Shown here piece after piece: positions 35,200 to 44,778 of a stretch of DNA of 64,000 bases. The position numbers and the translations under genes are program-made. Source of the DNA: Paragonimus westermani. Lineage: Eukaryota > Platyhelminthes > Trematoda > Plagiorchiida > Troglotrematidae. Each line of letters begins with the position of its first letter. The stretch's first letter is position 1. The notes beneath the pieces are model-generated. The model saw only the letters and a program-made list of their open reading frames with translations. It searched no databases and was not told the DNA's origin. The DNA lies in the NCBI GenBank assembly GCA_008508345.1, contig QNGE01000406.1, positions 43,985-107,984 of the forward strand. The letters run 5' to 3'.

Positions 35200-35350
35200 A
35201 CAGCTGGGTAAAACCGGAGGGCGGTCAGGCAACATGGCCACGAAATATGAGGACTGACTATGCCATTGAGTAAAGTGAGTATGCGTCGCCTTCCAGGTTG
35301 GGATAATCGTGACCATTCAAATAGATGGCTGAAGGCGCCACACGAAATGA
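35200..35350 (+). mobile_element. RTE LINE C-terminal tail
   Basis: In shifting frames the plus strand reads GGRSGNMATKYED and then RRLPGWDNRDHSNRWL, matching the last conserved block of the RTE polyprotein (LPGWGPRD..NRWLE). The same block occurs in decayed form near 42730-42860. It falls in the first intron of the minus-strand gene. Confidence 0.7.
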
Positions 35351-35399
35351 CCACACTAATAACGCATCCGCATCCCTTGTATTTCGTCCCAATGCTCAC

Positions 35400-35598
35400 C
35401 TTTTTTGAGAAAAATTTCTTTTTGGATATTCTGTATCACGGTTACGGTCGCCAGCAGCTCAAGCCACAGCACTATGGTCGGGTTCATGGCCGTTATAAGA
35501 TGTGCCTTCTGTCTGCCAGCTCCAAAGCAAAGTGCAAACGCTGCGGCTACCCTGGCGATCGGTGACACAATGAGACTCCGTTCCCCGTCATCAGGCAT
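35400..35598 (-). CDS. first exon of a minus-strand gene, putative membrane-anchored protein
   Basis: An ATG at 35598 opens 66 codons plus one base up to CTCAAAAAAG and a consensus donor GTGAGC. The product starts MPDDGERSLIVSPIARVAAA and carries one likely membrane-spanning or strongly hydrophobic segment (PTIVLWLELLATVTVI, residues about 42-57) followed by a basic stretch. Exit phase 1 matches 35114-35187, and the chain continues in phase through 33928-34144 and 31583-31893. No known family was recognised, and the gene's end was not found. It could start further upstream. Confidence 0.45.
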
Positions 35599-37096
35599 TA
35601 TATAATTTGTCCTGACCGTCCGTCAAACTCTTTAAGTAGTAAGTTTGGTGGCGGATACCTATTCATTTGCATACTAGTAGTGATACCTTCGTGTTAATCA
35701 AATGTACGAAGTAACACTCCGGAGAACTACACTTGTGTCAGGTCTTCTGAAGGTTTCATTAAAACCGACTAACACCGACCGTCTCAAAAGCGGCTATGTT
35801 AACGACGTGTTGCACTGCCAGAACCTATAACGACAACCTTACCTTCCATTTTCAACAAACAAATGAGATCGGTTATATAAGTCTAAAACGGTTCGTTTAA
35901 CAATCTAAATGCTACTTTGCGCTCGCCACGTCGAGACGTCCAATGACCTTAATCCTCAAACAGATCCCTTAAATGCGGTAATGGACCCCGATCAAACGAA
36001 GGCGCAAATCGCATTGAACATTGCTTATTAGTTTGCTTGTAAAACTCACTAGATTACATCATCGAGTAATAGGAAGGGGTATGACCTCAATAGATGACTG
36101 TGTGCTCTGTTACTAACGCTATCATTTCACATATGGACCACATTTCGTTACCGCAAAACCCACAGAAATCCCCCATATTCGCCAAAATATCCCTTAATCA
36201 CGGATTTTGTACAAAGCAACGTAGCATTCAAGCGACACACACCACGTCGAATACATTTGCATCTACCAATTACATGTAGTTGGCATTGGTGACAAAACGA
36301 AAAGTGAAACATTCAACATTGTCACCAGACACGAGCTTACGTCTTCTGAGAGTTTTCAAACAAAGGCACGTTATTCTTGGGACTTCAGCAGGGCACGAAA
36401 TTCTGAAGCACGCACTGTTGCATTTAAGTCATATAGTAGCTATCAAGCCGTCACTACCAGCCTAATGCATCACATGCAAACAGCAGAAAGTAGCGTGTAA
36501 TGACAATGCATGCGTAAGGCATGTTCGTATCACCAAAGCTTGAGATCGCCAAATTCTGTCCATCGAGGTGGCACCCTGGTGTGCCTCTTTAGTACCAGTG
36601 CGGGGTTGCCAACACTCATGTTTATGTGACAGTTAAGCATCAGCAATAACCACCAGCGTACTGTTGTCTATGATGAGAATAGTGACCTGGGATCAGATAC
36701 AAATGTCCCTGGACGGGTCGGCCGTGTTTTTAGTGGCATAGGGCTACTTGCACAGCTTCATCATACGCTCGGCCTTCTATGGGGGGGTGGGGTGAATTCG
36801 TGATAGTATCACAGGTGGAGTGTTCTCCGAGCTTTCTCCATACGATTATAGGATGCGTCTGGTAATTTAACCATTAATCGCAAGGTCCCATAAAACACAA
36901 GTGACTATCGAATACGACGGATCATCGAGGGAAATACGATTCACATAGCGAGATACGTGCAATGATCGCCAGGAGTAAAACTACTAACGAGTGAGATTGA
37001 CGGTCCAATGCGCGGTGAGCGAATCATTTACTCCTGAACATAAAAACGTATAGGATAGGTCAGACTCAAACTAAAAGGCAAACAAGCATTGATCCG
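35599..37096. other. no supported feature
   Basis: Between the two minus-strand genes. Contains chance-length frames only (61 codons). It should include the promoter of the gene starting at 35598, but no core element stands out. Confidence 0.4.
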
Positions 37097-37656
37097 TTAA
37101 GTTACTCGAAGACGTAACACCTCACTTTGAGTTTCCCAGCCAAAGCTTTCCACGTGAAGCAACTTAGTGGGAGCGAAGACCACAAACTCAACCGTCTGCG
37201 TTGACGGTCTACCAGTATCTAGCCGAAAGGTAGCATAATAAACCCAGAGAGACAAGTTACGTATGTAAAGTGCATTGCTATCTACAAAGGGGAAGAGTAT
37301 AGATTTAAGACTCAACGAGCCGATTAAAGGCTCTGTGGGATGATTAAGACTATGTAAGACAACGCTCACAAGTCGCAACCGTTCTTGATCATCTGCGTCT
37401 TTGTCTCGTACGCGTTTCAGTGGCGATCCACGGCTTTCCAATTGGCGAGTTAAACCGACCGTGAAAAAGTGGCATAGCCCGCGTCGGAGGCAGCTAACAC
37501 CGGTATGAAACGGGCTGAAAGCATCGCTTATTGCAGTAGGTTGTCGATGTTGAAATGGCGTCGTATCAGGAAGACCCAGATGATGGAGCAACGAATTCCA
37601 ACTGAGTGCAGCCAGCGGATGGGAAGATACCAGGTTGATAACACTAAACAGTTGAT
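37097..37656 (-). CDS. terminal exon of the CARD-domain gene
   Basis: After the acceptor CCGTATTTCCGTCTAATCAG the frame with two leading bases is open for 185 codons and ends in TAA at 37099-37097, one of the longest open frames in the window. Entry phase 1 equals the exit of exon 39076-39541. Joined, the two give 1026 nt, a 341-residue protein plus stop. This half has a basic middle (RQLESRGSPLKRVRDKDADD) and hydrophobic stretches (LWVYYATF, VEFVVFAPTKLL) but no domain I can name. A second domain of the death-fold group would be expected in some CARD adaptors; none is evident. Confidence 0.6.
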
Positions 37657-39075
37657 CTGATTAGACGGAAATACGGAAGAACGGAGTGCAGAAGTGTAGG
37701 GCGTAAATAATGCTTGGTTTTCAGGTGATCAGGGTAAAAAACTTTACTGGGCTAGGATGAGTGGTATCAGATGTTTTTGTGGTCGCCAACATAACAATGA
37801 ACACTGACGCCGAAGTGAGTAGCTGGAGTAAAAACAAAACATTAGACCTAATATTCGGTTATCGACTGATGGTTCATGCCCGGATTCCAAATAGGCGGAG
37901 AACTAGATATGAAACTTGACTGGAAATTATTCCAGCTAGAGTGTTTCCTGCTGCTCACCCAAATGTTGAAGTAATCGGCGCACGTATTATTGATAAGCTT
38001 TGGTAGCTCACCGGTGATTCCAGAATGTGTTATCAGCCCCCTCGATGATGAGTGACCTCACAAGTTGGGGACTGTCATCGTATTTTCTTTTGGGTTTTGT
38101 TACAAAACCCTATTTACACTGTTTAACATCTTGTCCATTCTCTATTCTGCCAAACGTACTTCAGTTGTGAAACCACTGAGCCTAGTATTCAGGTCATGAA
38201 GACTTATCGGTGAATGTTAATTAATGTCTGTAAGCTTTAGCTTGCTTGATTACACCAGGGATCGTTGAGAAAAGTGATCCAATAGGCGGGTGAAAATCGG
38301 CCATGTGCGCGAATATGCGATACACGTTAAACCGTCGGGTATAAGCTTTAACTAAGCAGTGATGGCTGACAAAATTTCACGCAATAATGAAACGTGATAA
38401 CCATGCAACAAGATTCGCGGACAGAACAACGGATGTTTTCGTATCGTTCCTTCTCGTAATTGTCAGCCCTCGATGACAATAGACTGCTTACAAGATGAAC
38501 ATCACCCACATTTTACCACACCACTCGCAATTAAACAAGCTTTCCAGTGGCACGTTAAGTAGGAAAATTGGACATGAAACAGGTCTTATTCCGGTCAGCA
38601 AGCTGCACATATCAGAGTCCGGACAGGCAGCTTGCCTACAATCCCAGCGCTTGATGTCAGCATGCTGACCACTTACGGGTACACCGCACGTTGCCCGAAT
38701 GATCCGAAAACAAACCAAACGGTTAATGAAAAGGGAGGGATAAGGCTGTTCATTCAAATTGGGGCTGTCAACTTCGTTGAATCTAGAGGGCCGCCGGGAG
38801 GTTGACCTTGAAACCAGTTCACTTCTACTATGAACCACTGGTGCCCATTGTGACGAAAATCGAAAGTGGACCAGAATGCCGCTGTTCATTTAGTCAACCT
38901 CCCAGTAAGCCAACAACACGAAACAAAGACGTTGAAAAAGCAGTATCAGCATGGTAGGACAGTATGTACAACTACATTTGCCTCAAATTTCAAACTGCAC
39001 GGTTCAAAACACTAATTTACTTTACCTTTTTGCAAGTAAGAAACTGGCTAACTATTTGGGTGTAGTAGAACTTAC
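37657..39075. other. intron of the CARD-domain gene
   Basis: Intron of 1419 nt with GTAAGT donor and CAG acceptor on the minus strand. A further open stretch at 38650-38875 has splice-like borders, but its phases do not fit either neighbour. Confidence 0.5.
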
Positions 39076-39541
39076 TGTAAACTGTGTGTGAGCATCCTAA
39101 GATAGGTGGCAAACCACCGATTTGTTGACAAGAGGTTGAAACAGCAGCATTCTCGAACAAACTGCAGGTTTTCATGTGACCAGTTTTAGTTTCTTCTGGT
39201 AGCTGAGAGTCACAGTGACCAACTCCATGCTTCTTTTCTAACTCAGTTAAATCAGCTTCCAACTGATCTGCCAAGTGGTTGTAATTTGGGCGTAGGGCAT
39301 CACACAGAGTTATGAACGTGGATGAATCGGTTGGACGGCGGAGTAGGCAAGTGACTAAACAACGCACACCGGCCGACCGGCCTTTGTTATGTGCGGCCGA
39401 CATTATCGACTCATAGTCGGCAGTGGTGAGACATTTTGTAGATGAGGCCAACAAGAAATCGATCACGTCCAAAGCGTCAAGATCAGTAACAAGATGAGGG
39501 AGATTGTGCAAAATACTCTGTCTCTGAGGAGTGGTCAGCAT
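39076..39541 (-). CDS. first exon of a CARD-domain protein gene
   Basis: An ATG at 39541 opens 155 codons plus one base, closed by TTTACA and the consensus donor GTAAGT. Residues about 5-97 follow the caspase-recruitment domain pattern. Helix 1 is near QRQSILHNLPHLVTDL and helix 2 near DVIDFLLA. An LTTADYESIM turn and helix follow, then RSAGVRCLVTCLLRRP, STFITLCDAL and NHLADQLE. These match the usual spacing of a CARD (L..L..LLD.L...LT..D...I, then A..LL..L..RG...F..F...L, then LA..L). CARDs bind each other in apoptosis and inflammatory signalling complexes. The tail after the domain is polar and cysteine-containing. The ATG context is poor (T at -3) and the frame stays open a little upstream, so the true start could be in an earlier exon. 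Confidence 0.75.
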
Positions 39542-41079
39542 AAACAGGACAACTCCCCTTGAAAATCGATAAAGCTACATAAACATAAAGCAGATAATAA
39601 AATCAGTTAAAGACCGGAATACTTCGTATCCAGGCAACTGAAATGTGCAGTCTATCAGTTTAACACTTCATATGTCGAGGAACGGTCTGACAAATATACA
39701 CTCCCTGATGCGGCTGCCGACGGCTGGAAGATACCACATCTCCACAGAATGTGATCGCTGGAGGAGTGAAAGCTTTGACTGCTCCGCTGGGCAGGGTTGA
39801 AGTAGACAGTCTAAGAAATTAAGGGCGGTGTGCATATCCACAATAACAATTGGAAAGGTATTAGAATATGAGCGTATATGAAAGTCGGTGACGTGTGTGC
39901 ATCCGTTTTCTAATGCCCTGTTAATTTTTTTCTTGTCTGCAAGCACGGCTCAATGCTGAAAACGCATACCATTATACGTGTGGAGCATCTGAGGTCTGTA
40001 TAGACGGAATGCTACAAGTTCCACAAGCCTCATATTCTTCTCTCGTTGGATTCATATTGTATATAAGGGCTGCCGGTAGGAACATAAACGGTGCGGCGCA
40101 AGTCGCTTATGGTGAAGGACGTGTGTCGGTATCCTCTAGTTCCTGTCACTGCGACAGACTGGTCCAGATTCAGACGTCGTTGCAAGCTGGAAATGGGTCA
40201 ACCACTTGCTTTCTAAATGGAGTCAGGCGAGGTGCATAGTTGATCTGGCTATGTGCATTTGAGCCTGAAGAAAAGGTTGCGCCTCATCGAAGTAACAAAA
40301 CACCGAACAAGTGCAATTGTACGCTCGAATCCCAGATGAGGTTCATCTATAGGTAGTAATGAACAGTTGCAAGAGAGGACGCATTTTACATATGACGATC
40401 TGTTTTTCGGTAACACTCTCCATCCTTGCGGACGAGAAGTGAAAGCTAACTAACCGTCTTCCTTTCCACCAATGTTAACATGAACAGCACTCCTCCCCAT
40501 TAATTACTCAGAACGTTCGGATGTTACGGGTTGACCACTATCCAGCGCTCCGATTCCCTCATTTTATGCGGCTCAACTGTTGTAGTCAGCTATGCAAACT
40601 ACGGCAACCTCACGACTTAACACGAGTATATTTTGATGGCGTAAAATAGTAGAACGCAAGGGAGGTAAGACAACTGCTGTTAGATAAAGGTTCGGTTACA
40701 CAAAGCGAGTGAGTATAGAAAGAGTAAACATTCGATCGGGTTATGCGATTCCCTACACCTATTGTACCCTACAAGCCTGTGTTTCCGTAAGAATGATGTA
40801 GCTTCTCCAAATCAGTAGAATAGTTTTGTTTGACTTCTTCAAGTTTTATGATAAGGTGCAGCTGATTTGCAGGTTGCATTCTCTGCAGCGTATATACGTG
40901 TTTCCATTGAGTTCATCCCTAAACGATGGCCATACTATGGGATCTCGATGTTAACCCCAAGAATGACATATTCCCTCGCCACCTGTTGGTAACTTGCAGT
41001 CAAGAAGGCGGACAGACGGTAGGTCAAATTACTGGAAGGCTGGGGTTACGTGCAAAAGACTTCTTCACAACCTGGTGTG
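39542..41079. other. upstream flank of the CARD gene, no feature recognised
   Basis: The 92-codon minus frame at 39668-39946 has no domain or convincing splice borders. Frames at 40009-40239 and elsewhere are of chance length. A promoter for the CARD gene should lie here but no element is distinctive. Confidence 0.4.
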
Positions 41080-41700
41080 AAATTACAACCCAAAAGTGAC
41101 AAAATCCATAAGGCACGATCCAGCCTACGAAAATTTTATACACCATGAAATTCGCCGTCTGCTCGCTGAAGGAGTCATCAGGTCTCCCTCTGGAGAACTC
41201 AGGTCTTAGTAGTCGCTAACGACGGGCGCAAAACAAGAATGGTCGTTGGCTATGGCTGAACGATCTTAGATGCCTATCCTTCCCCCAAATTGACGAGATG
41301 GCCGAACGCGCCGTCCTCTATGACACAGAGCAGTCTGGATCTCGAGAATGCTTATCGCCAAGTCTCTATATGGGAGGAAGAAGAAAGGCCCTTTACAGCC
41401 CACGAGACCTCTGGACGTTTGTATCAGCCTTGTCAGATTGAACCTGATACAACGAACGGCGTCGCACACTTCTAGCGGACTAGTGACAATAGAACAACAC
41501 GCGAAAGATCAACATTTTTGTTTACGCTGACAATACTACGGTATGTGGAAGAAACTCTGTCGAACATGGCCTCAGCCTTCTTAAATGTGGCCCGAAAGAT
41601 GGACTGACTTTTAATGAATCAAGAGGCATCATCGTAACCAAACAAGCCCGACTCCAGGGTAATGAGATGTCAAAGAGCGGCATTAAACCGCACCCACATC
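41080..41700 (+). mobile_element. Ty3/gypsy reverse transcriptase remnant
   Basis: The plus strand reads PAYENFIHHEIRRLLAEGVI near 41120-41180, an RKTRMVV block after a stop, SLDLENAYRQVSI near 41335-41370, RPFTAHETSGRLYQ, TNGVAHF and then VYADN near 41520-41535. These are in order the RT motifs of a Ty3/gypsy pol. The catalytic YxDD has become YADN and there are several stops and shifts. Lineage differs from the CsRn1-type element at 43.4 kb, whose RT has YIDD and other spacing. Confidence 0.75.
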
Positions 41701-41789
41701 ACCTGGAACCTACACTATAATCAGCTCCCATTTAAATTACAGTATCAGTAAAGAATAGCGGAATCATTCGCTTAGCATTGACGATGAAC

Positions 41790-42084
41790 ACCTCACTTAC
41801 CCGGTAACATCCACAAACTTGTGCATATCCCATTCCCTCTGTCCAGTGAAATCAGAGAGTCCGTTGAATCTTTTAAAGACGAAGTGTCTGAAGTCGCTAT
41901 CTTCAATATTCAGTGGGACTTTCCTACAGTTGTCAGGATATACGCGACGATTACAGCCAATCCAGATGGTCAAGCAATGGTTTCCTTTCCCTCTAGTCTG
42001 CTGTCCAGTAAATGGTATCATCCCGCCACAAAAAAAGCGTATGCTGTTGTGGAATTCATAGGCAAGCCGTACAAACCGGTGTAG
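41790..42084 (+). mobile_element. Ty3/gypsy RNase H remnant
   Basis: The frame at 41821-42084 contains FPLSSEIRESVESFKDEVSE, a region standing where the catalytic DAS motif is expected, and WYHPATKKAYAVVE, which corresponds to the HP.EKEALAVV motif of gypsy RNase H. It continues the RT remnant to its left in the same orientation. Confidence 0.6.
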
Positions 42085-42089
42085 ATTTA

Positions 42090-42930
42090 TGGATAAACGT
42101 CTTGGCGTTCAACCTCCCCTATCCTGTTCGATTTTGCCACGGACGATATTCTAGAAGGTGCGCTTGGTGAATCCAGTAAGTCTAATGTTGGGCTTCTTGG
42201 CGCTGGGTTGACCGACATGGAGTATGTGGATAAGTCTCTCTCTCTCCTGAAGACATGCAGGCCATGCTGAACTAGGCTACTGACTTAATCAGTTTGTACA
42301 GAATGCGTTTCACATCTTCGAAATGTAAAGTGCTCCTTCAAGACTGGGGCATTCCCATCCCTACCTTCTTTATTGCAAGCAATCAACCCGGGACCTTGGA
42401 CACATTCAGACAATCAGGCCGTACTTCACCCTGTAATAGTGTCGATGAGATATAAGTATGAACAGTAGTCATCACATTCCCTTAGCAAACTGCGTCACCT
42501 GTGGTGTCGAAGAAACTTTCGGTTGTCGCTAAAAAGAAGAGTATATGTTTGTATGTCCTATTTGGCCCTATGGTTCGGGTACGTTGCCTGTTCGCAACGA
42601 AGATATGGGCAGATTTACTGTGTTTGATCATCGCTGAGTCTACAAACTAGCCCTCATTAGGTGGGCTGGTCGCATCACCAACATGGCGGTTGCCACGTAC
42701 TCCACATGCCAGCTGAATGTTAAATGTGCCGCACGGCGGACCAGTATCAGCGTGGTCACGAAATATGAAGACCTTCGATATTTCATTAAGCAAAGAAGGT
42801 AATTGTCGCCTGCCTGGTTGAGATCACCGTGAATACTAAATCGCTGGTTAGGGACGTTGTCCGAAATGGCAGCCCACTGAGGAACACTGTAGTCTGAGTG
42901 TATTTTGCGTCTAGCTTGAGTATGGTTTGA
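42090..42930 (+). mobile_element. RTE LINE fragment abutting the gypsy remnant
   Basis: Recognisable pieces in shifting frames are an ILEGALGESS-like block near 42145, DMEYVD near 42220, FTSSKCKVLLQDW near 42307-42350, PVRNEDMGRFTVFDHR near 42590-42640, and the LPGW..NRWL tail near 42810-42850. These are RTE reverse-transcriptase and C-terminal blocks in correct order. The catalytic YADD reads YVDK. The gypsy sequence stops where this begins. Confidence 0.75.
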
Positions 42931-43421
42931 GTATGAATGCGACAAATTGACACTGGTGTGACATTCAAAAACTAAAAACTACACTCGCGACTATGCACCT
43001 TACCCATCTAACGACACACTCTACGTCCAATCCTCGCTTCCATCACACGAGTACCTTCAAATTTGTCATACAGAACTTAATACCAAAAGTAGAAGCCGGT
43101 TAACTTTAATGCAAAAATATATTAGGCAATTGCAAGAGTTTCCCAGCGGGAGTCGGCTTACGATAGACAGTTTATCACCTTTGGAAACATCGCGGGATAT
43201 GCTGCTTAACTTGGCGGTGTGAAAATTTGATGCAAGACTACATGAATGCATCTTGAATGGAAAGCTGTACAATGCAAAGGGTGCAAGGTCAACATTGAAT
43301 TGGAGGTGGAATATCTCGGTTATCAGAAATGATACGACAATATACCTCATGAAAAAACCTACAAAGAATTTTATTTTGTTTAAAATAATCATTAACCAAC
43401 GTGTATCGGGTGACCACGGAG
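42931..43421. other. flank of the gypsy element, nothing recognised
   Basis: A 126-codon minus-strand frame (43066-43446) runs into the left LTR and has no domain; it is treated as chance. Confidence 0.4.
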
Positions 43422-43732
43422 TGTAGAGACATTCTTGGATTGCCACGTATTCTAAATATTTTGCTATTTATTTTGACCCTTGACACTATTGACATTGTTT
43501 GGTTGCATGTCTGGATTTTCTCGTTGGTTTGACCGCCAAAGGTCACAATTGCACTTGCACCCTCCGGACGCTAGCTACTGGTCTGTTGCGCTTTGCTTCT
43601 GTTGTGTTTTGCTTACAGCTCGCCTTCCCGGTCTCTATGCAATAAACGTCGTTGTCCTATAATCGGTTTTTCTGAGTAAATTATTGTGGAGAATAGGCAC
43701 GATTCTAGACAGAAACGCACCAGTCCTCTACA
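43422..43732 (+). repeat. left LTR (311 bp)
   Basis: Begins TGTAGAGAC and ends CTCTACA, giving TG..CA ends. It aligns along its length with 48399-48709, sharing for example TTTTGCTATTTATTTTGAC and GGTTGCATGTCTGGATTTTC. An AATAAA is at about 43641. Confidence 0.9.
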
Positions 43733-43735
43733 ATT

Positions 43736-43747
43736 TTGTGAGCCCGA
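43736..43747 (+). other. primer-binding site, tRNA-Trp type
   Basis: Four bases after the left LTR, TTGTGAGCCCGA matches TGGTGACCCCGA (complement of the tRNA-Trp 3' end) at 10 of 12 positions. A better match sits after the small LTR at 25780-25791. Confidence 0.55.
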
Positions 43748-43951
43748 TTATTAATCCTTTTTTTCAGCCATTTTTTTCCCGGTTGACTGTACTAAATTAT
43801 TTTAACCCGAAACCTCTTAATTCCGGTCAACCTTTTTCAATTTTGGGAGTTTACATAATTTTATTCGTTCATATATATATACGTAAATTTTCGTTGATCC
43901 TTTAATGTATATATATGCACACATATATATAAAGTTTGGCCTTATTTTGCA

Positions 43952-44778
43952 ATGGACTCAGAACAGAAGCCGACAGTCGGAGCAGTCAAAATTACTTTCC
44001 ACAGTTCCTAGATATGGAACCCGCTGTGTGGTTTATGTACTCAGAGGCGGAGTTCTACAATCAGCGCGTTACGACAGATCAGGCTAAATTTAGCCAACTG
44101 TTGGCCAGGCTTCCCACGGATGTCACGATACAAGTGCATGACCTCCTGCTGAAGTTACCCGGAGAACATAGATATGAAGCCCTTAAGGAAGACGTCATCA
44201 AACGGGTCACGCCTTCTGATAGATCTCGACTACAACAGCTCTTTAGAGATCTGCAACTGGGAGATAAGCGATCGTCTGATCTGTTGCTTCAACTGCAACA
44301 GTTGCTGGGCCCCCCATCCATAGATGAAACACTCCTCAAGGAGTTGTGGATGCAACGCCTTCCGGTTAACACGCAAGCTATTCTCACAGCAGTCAAGTCC
44401 CCGTCCTTGTTGGACGCAGCACAACTCGCTGATGAGATTCAGGATCGTTTTTGCACCGTCTCCCCTGTTTCCATTACAGCAGTGACGAATCGTACGGATA
44501 ATGGCTTCGAGACCCCAAACTTTTCACCTCCACAGCTTTCATCTCGTCCGCCACCGGATGATTGGCGCATGGTTTGGGCGGAGATAGCAGCTCTTCGGCG
44601 AGATTTCGCCCGCCTCAAGACACGATCCCCTTCGCGTCGACGTCGGAGTAAGTCTCCGCGTAAATCTCAGGCATCTGACAAATTGTGCTGGTACCACAAC
44701 AAGTTCGGCAACCGGGCGAAGCGTCGTGTCGCCCCTTGTGAATACTTCAACCGGCGAAACTCCCAAGCCGGCCCGTAA
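43952..44778 (+). pseudogene. gag: gag of the CsRn1-like element, frameshifted
   Basis: The likely start is ATG at 43952 (MDSEQKPTVGAVK), in a different frame from the main body, so one frameshift lies near 43990. From there the frame is open to TAA at 44776-44778. The body contains the capsid-like part (WFMYSEAEFYNQRV, then LPGEHRYEALKEDVIKR and RLQQLFRDLQLGDKRSSDLL). The C-terminus is basic with SPSRRRRSKSPRKS and the nucleic-acid-binding motif LCWYHNKFGNRAKRR. In the C-H-C-C version typical of this group, the third ligand appears to be replaced by arginine. Gag would form the particle and package element RNA. The stop overlaps the next ATG by one base (TAATG). Confidence 0.85.

Noticed and set aside
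38488..38889. Minus-strand 133-codon frame in the CARD-gene intron, with splice-like borders
   Set aside because: Its entry and exit phases fit neither flanking exon, while the two CARD exons join perfectly without it.
43066..43446. Minus-strand 126-codon frame
   Set aside because: Runs into the left LTR of the gypsy element and shows no domain.
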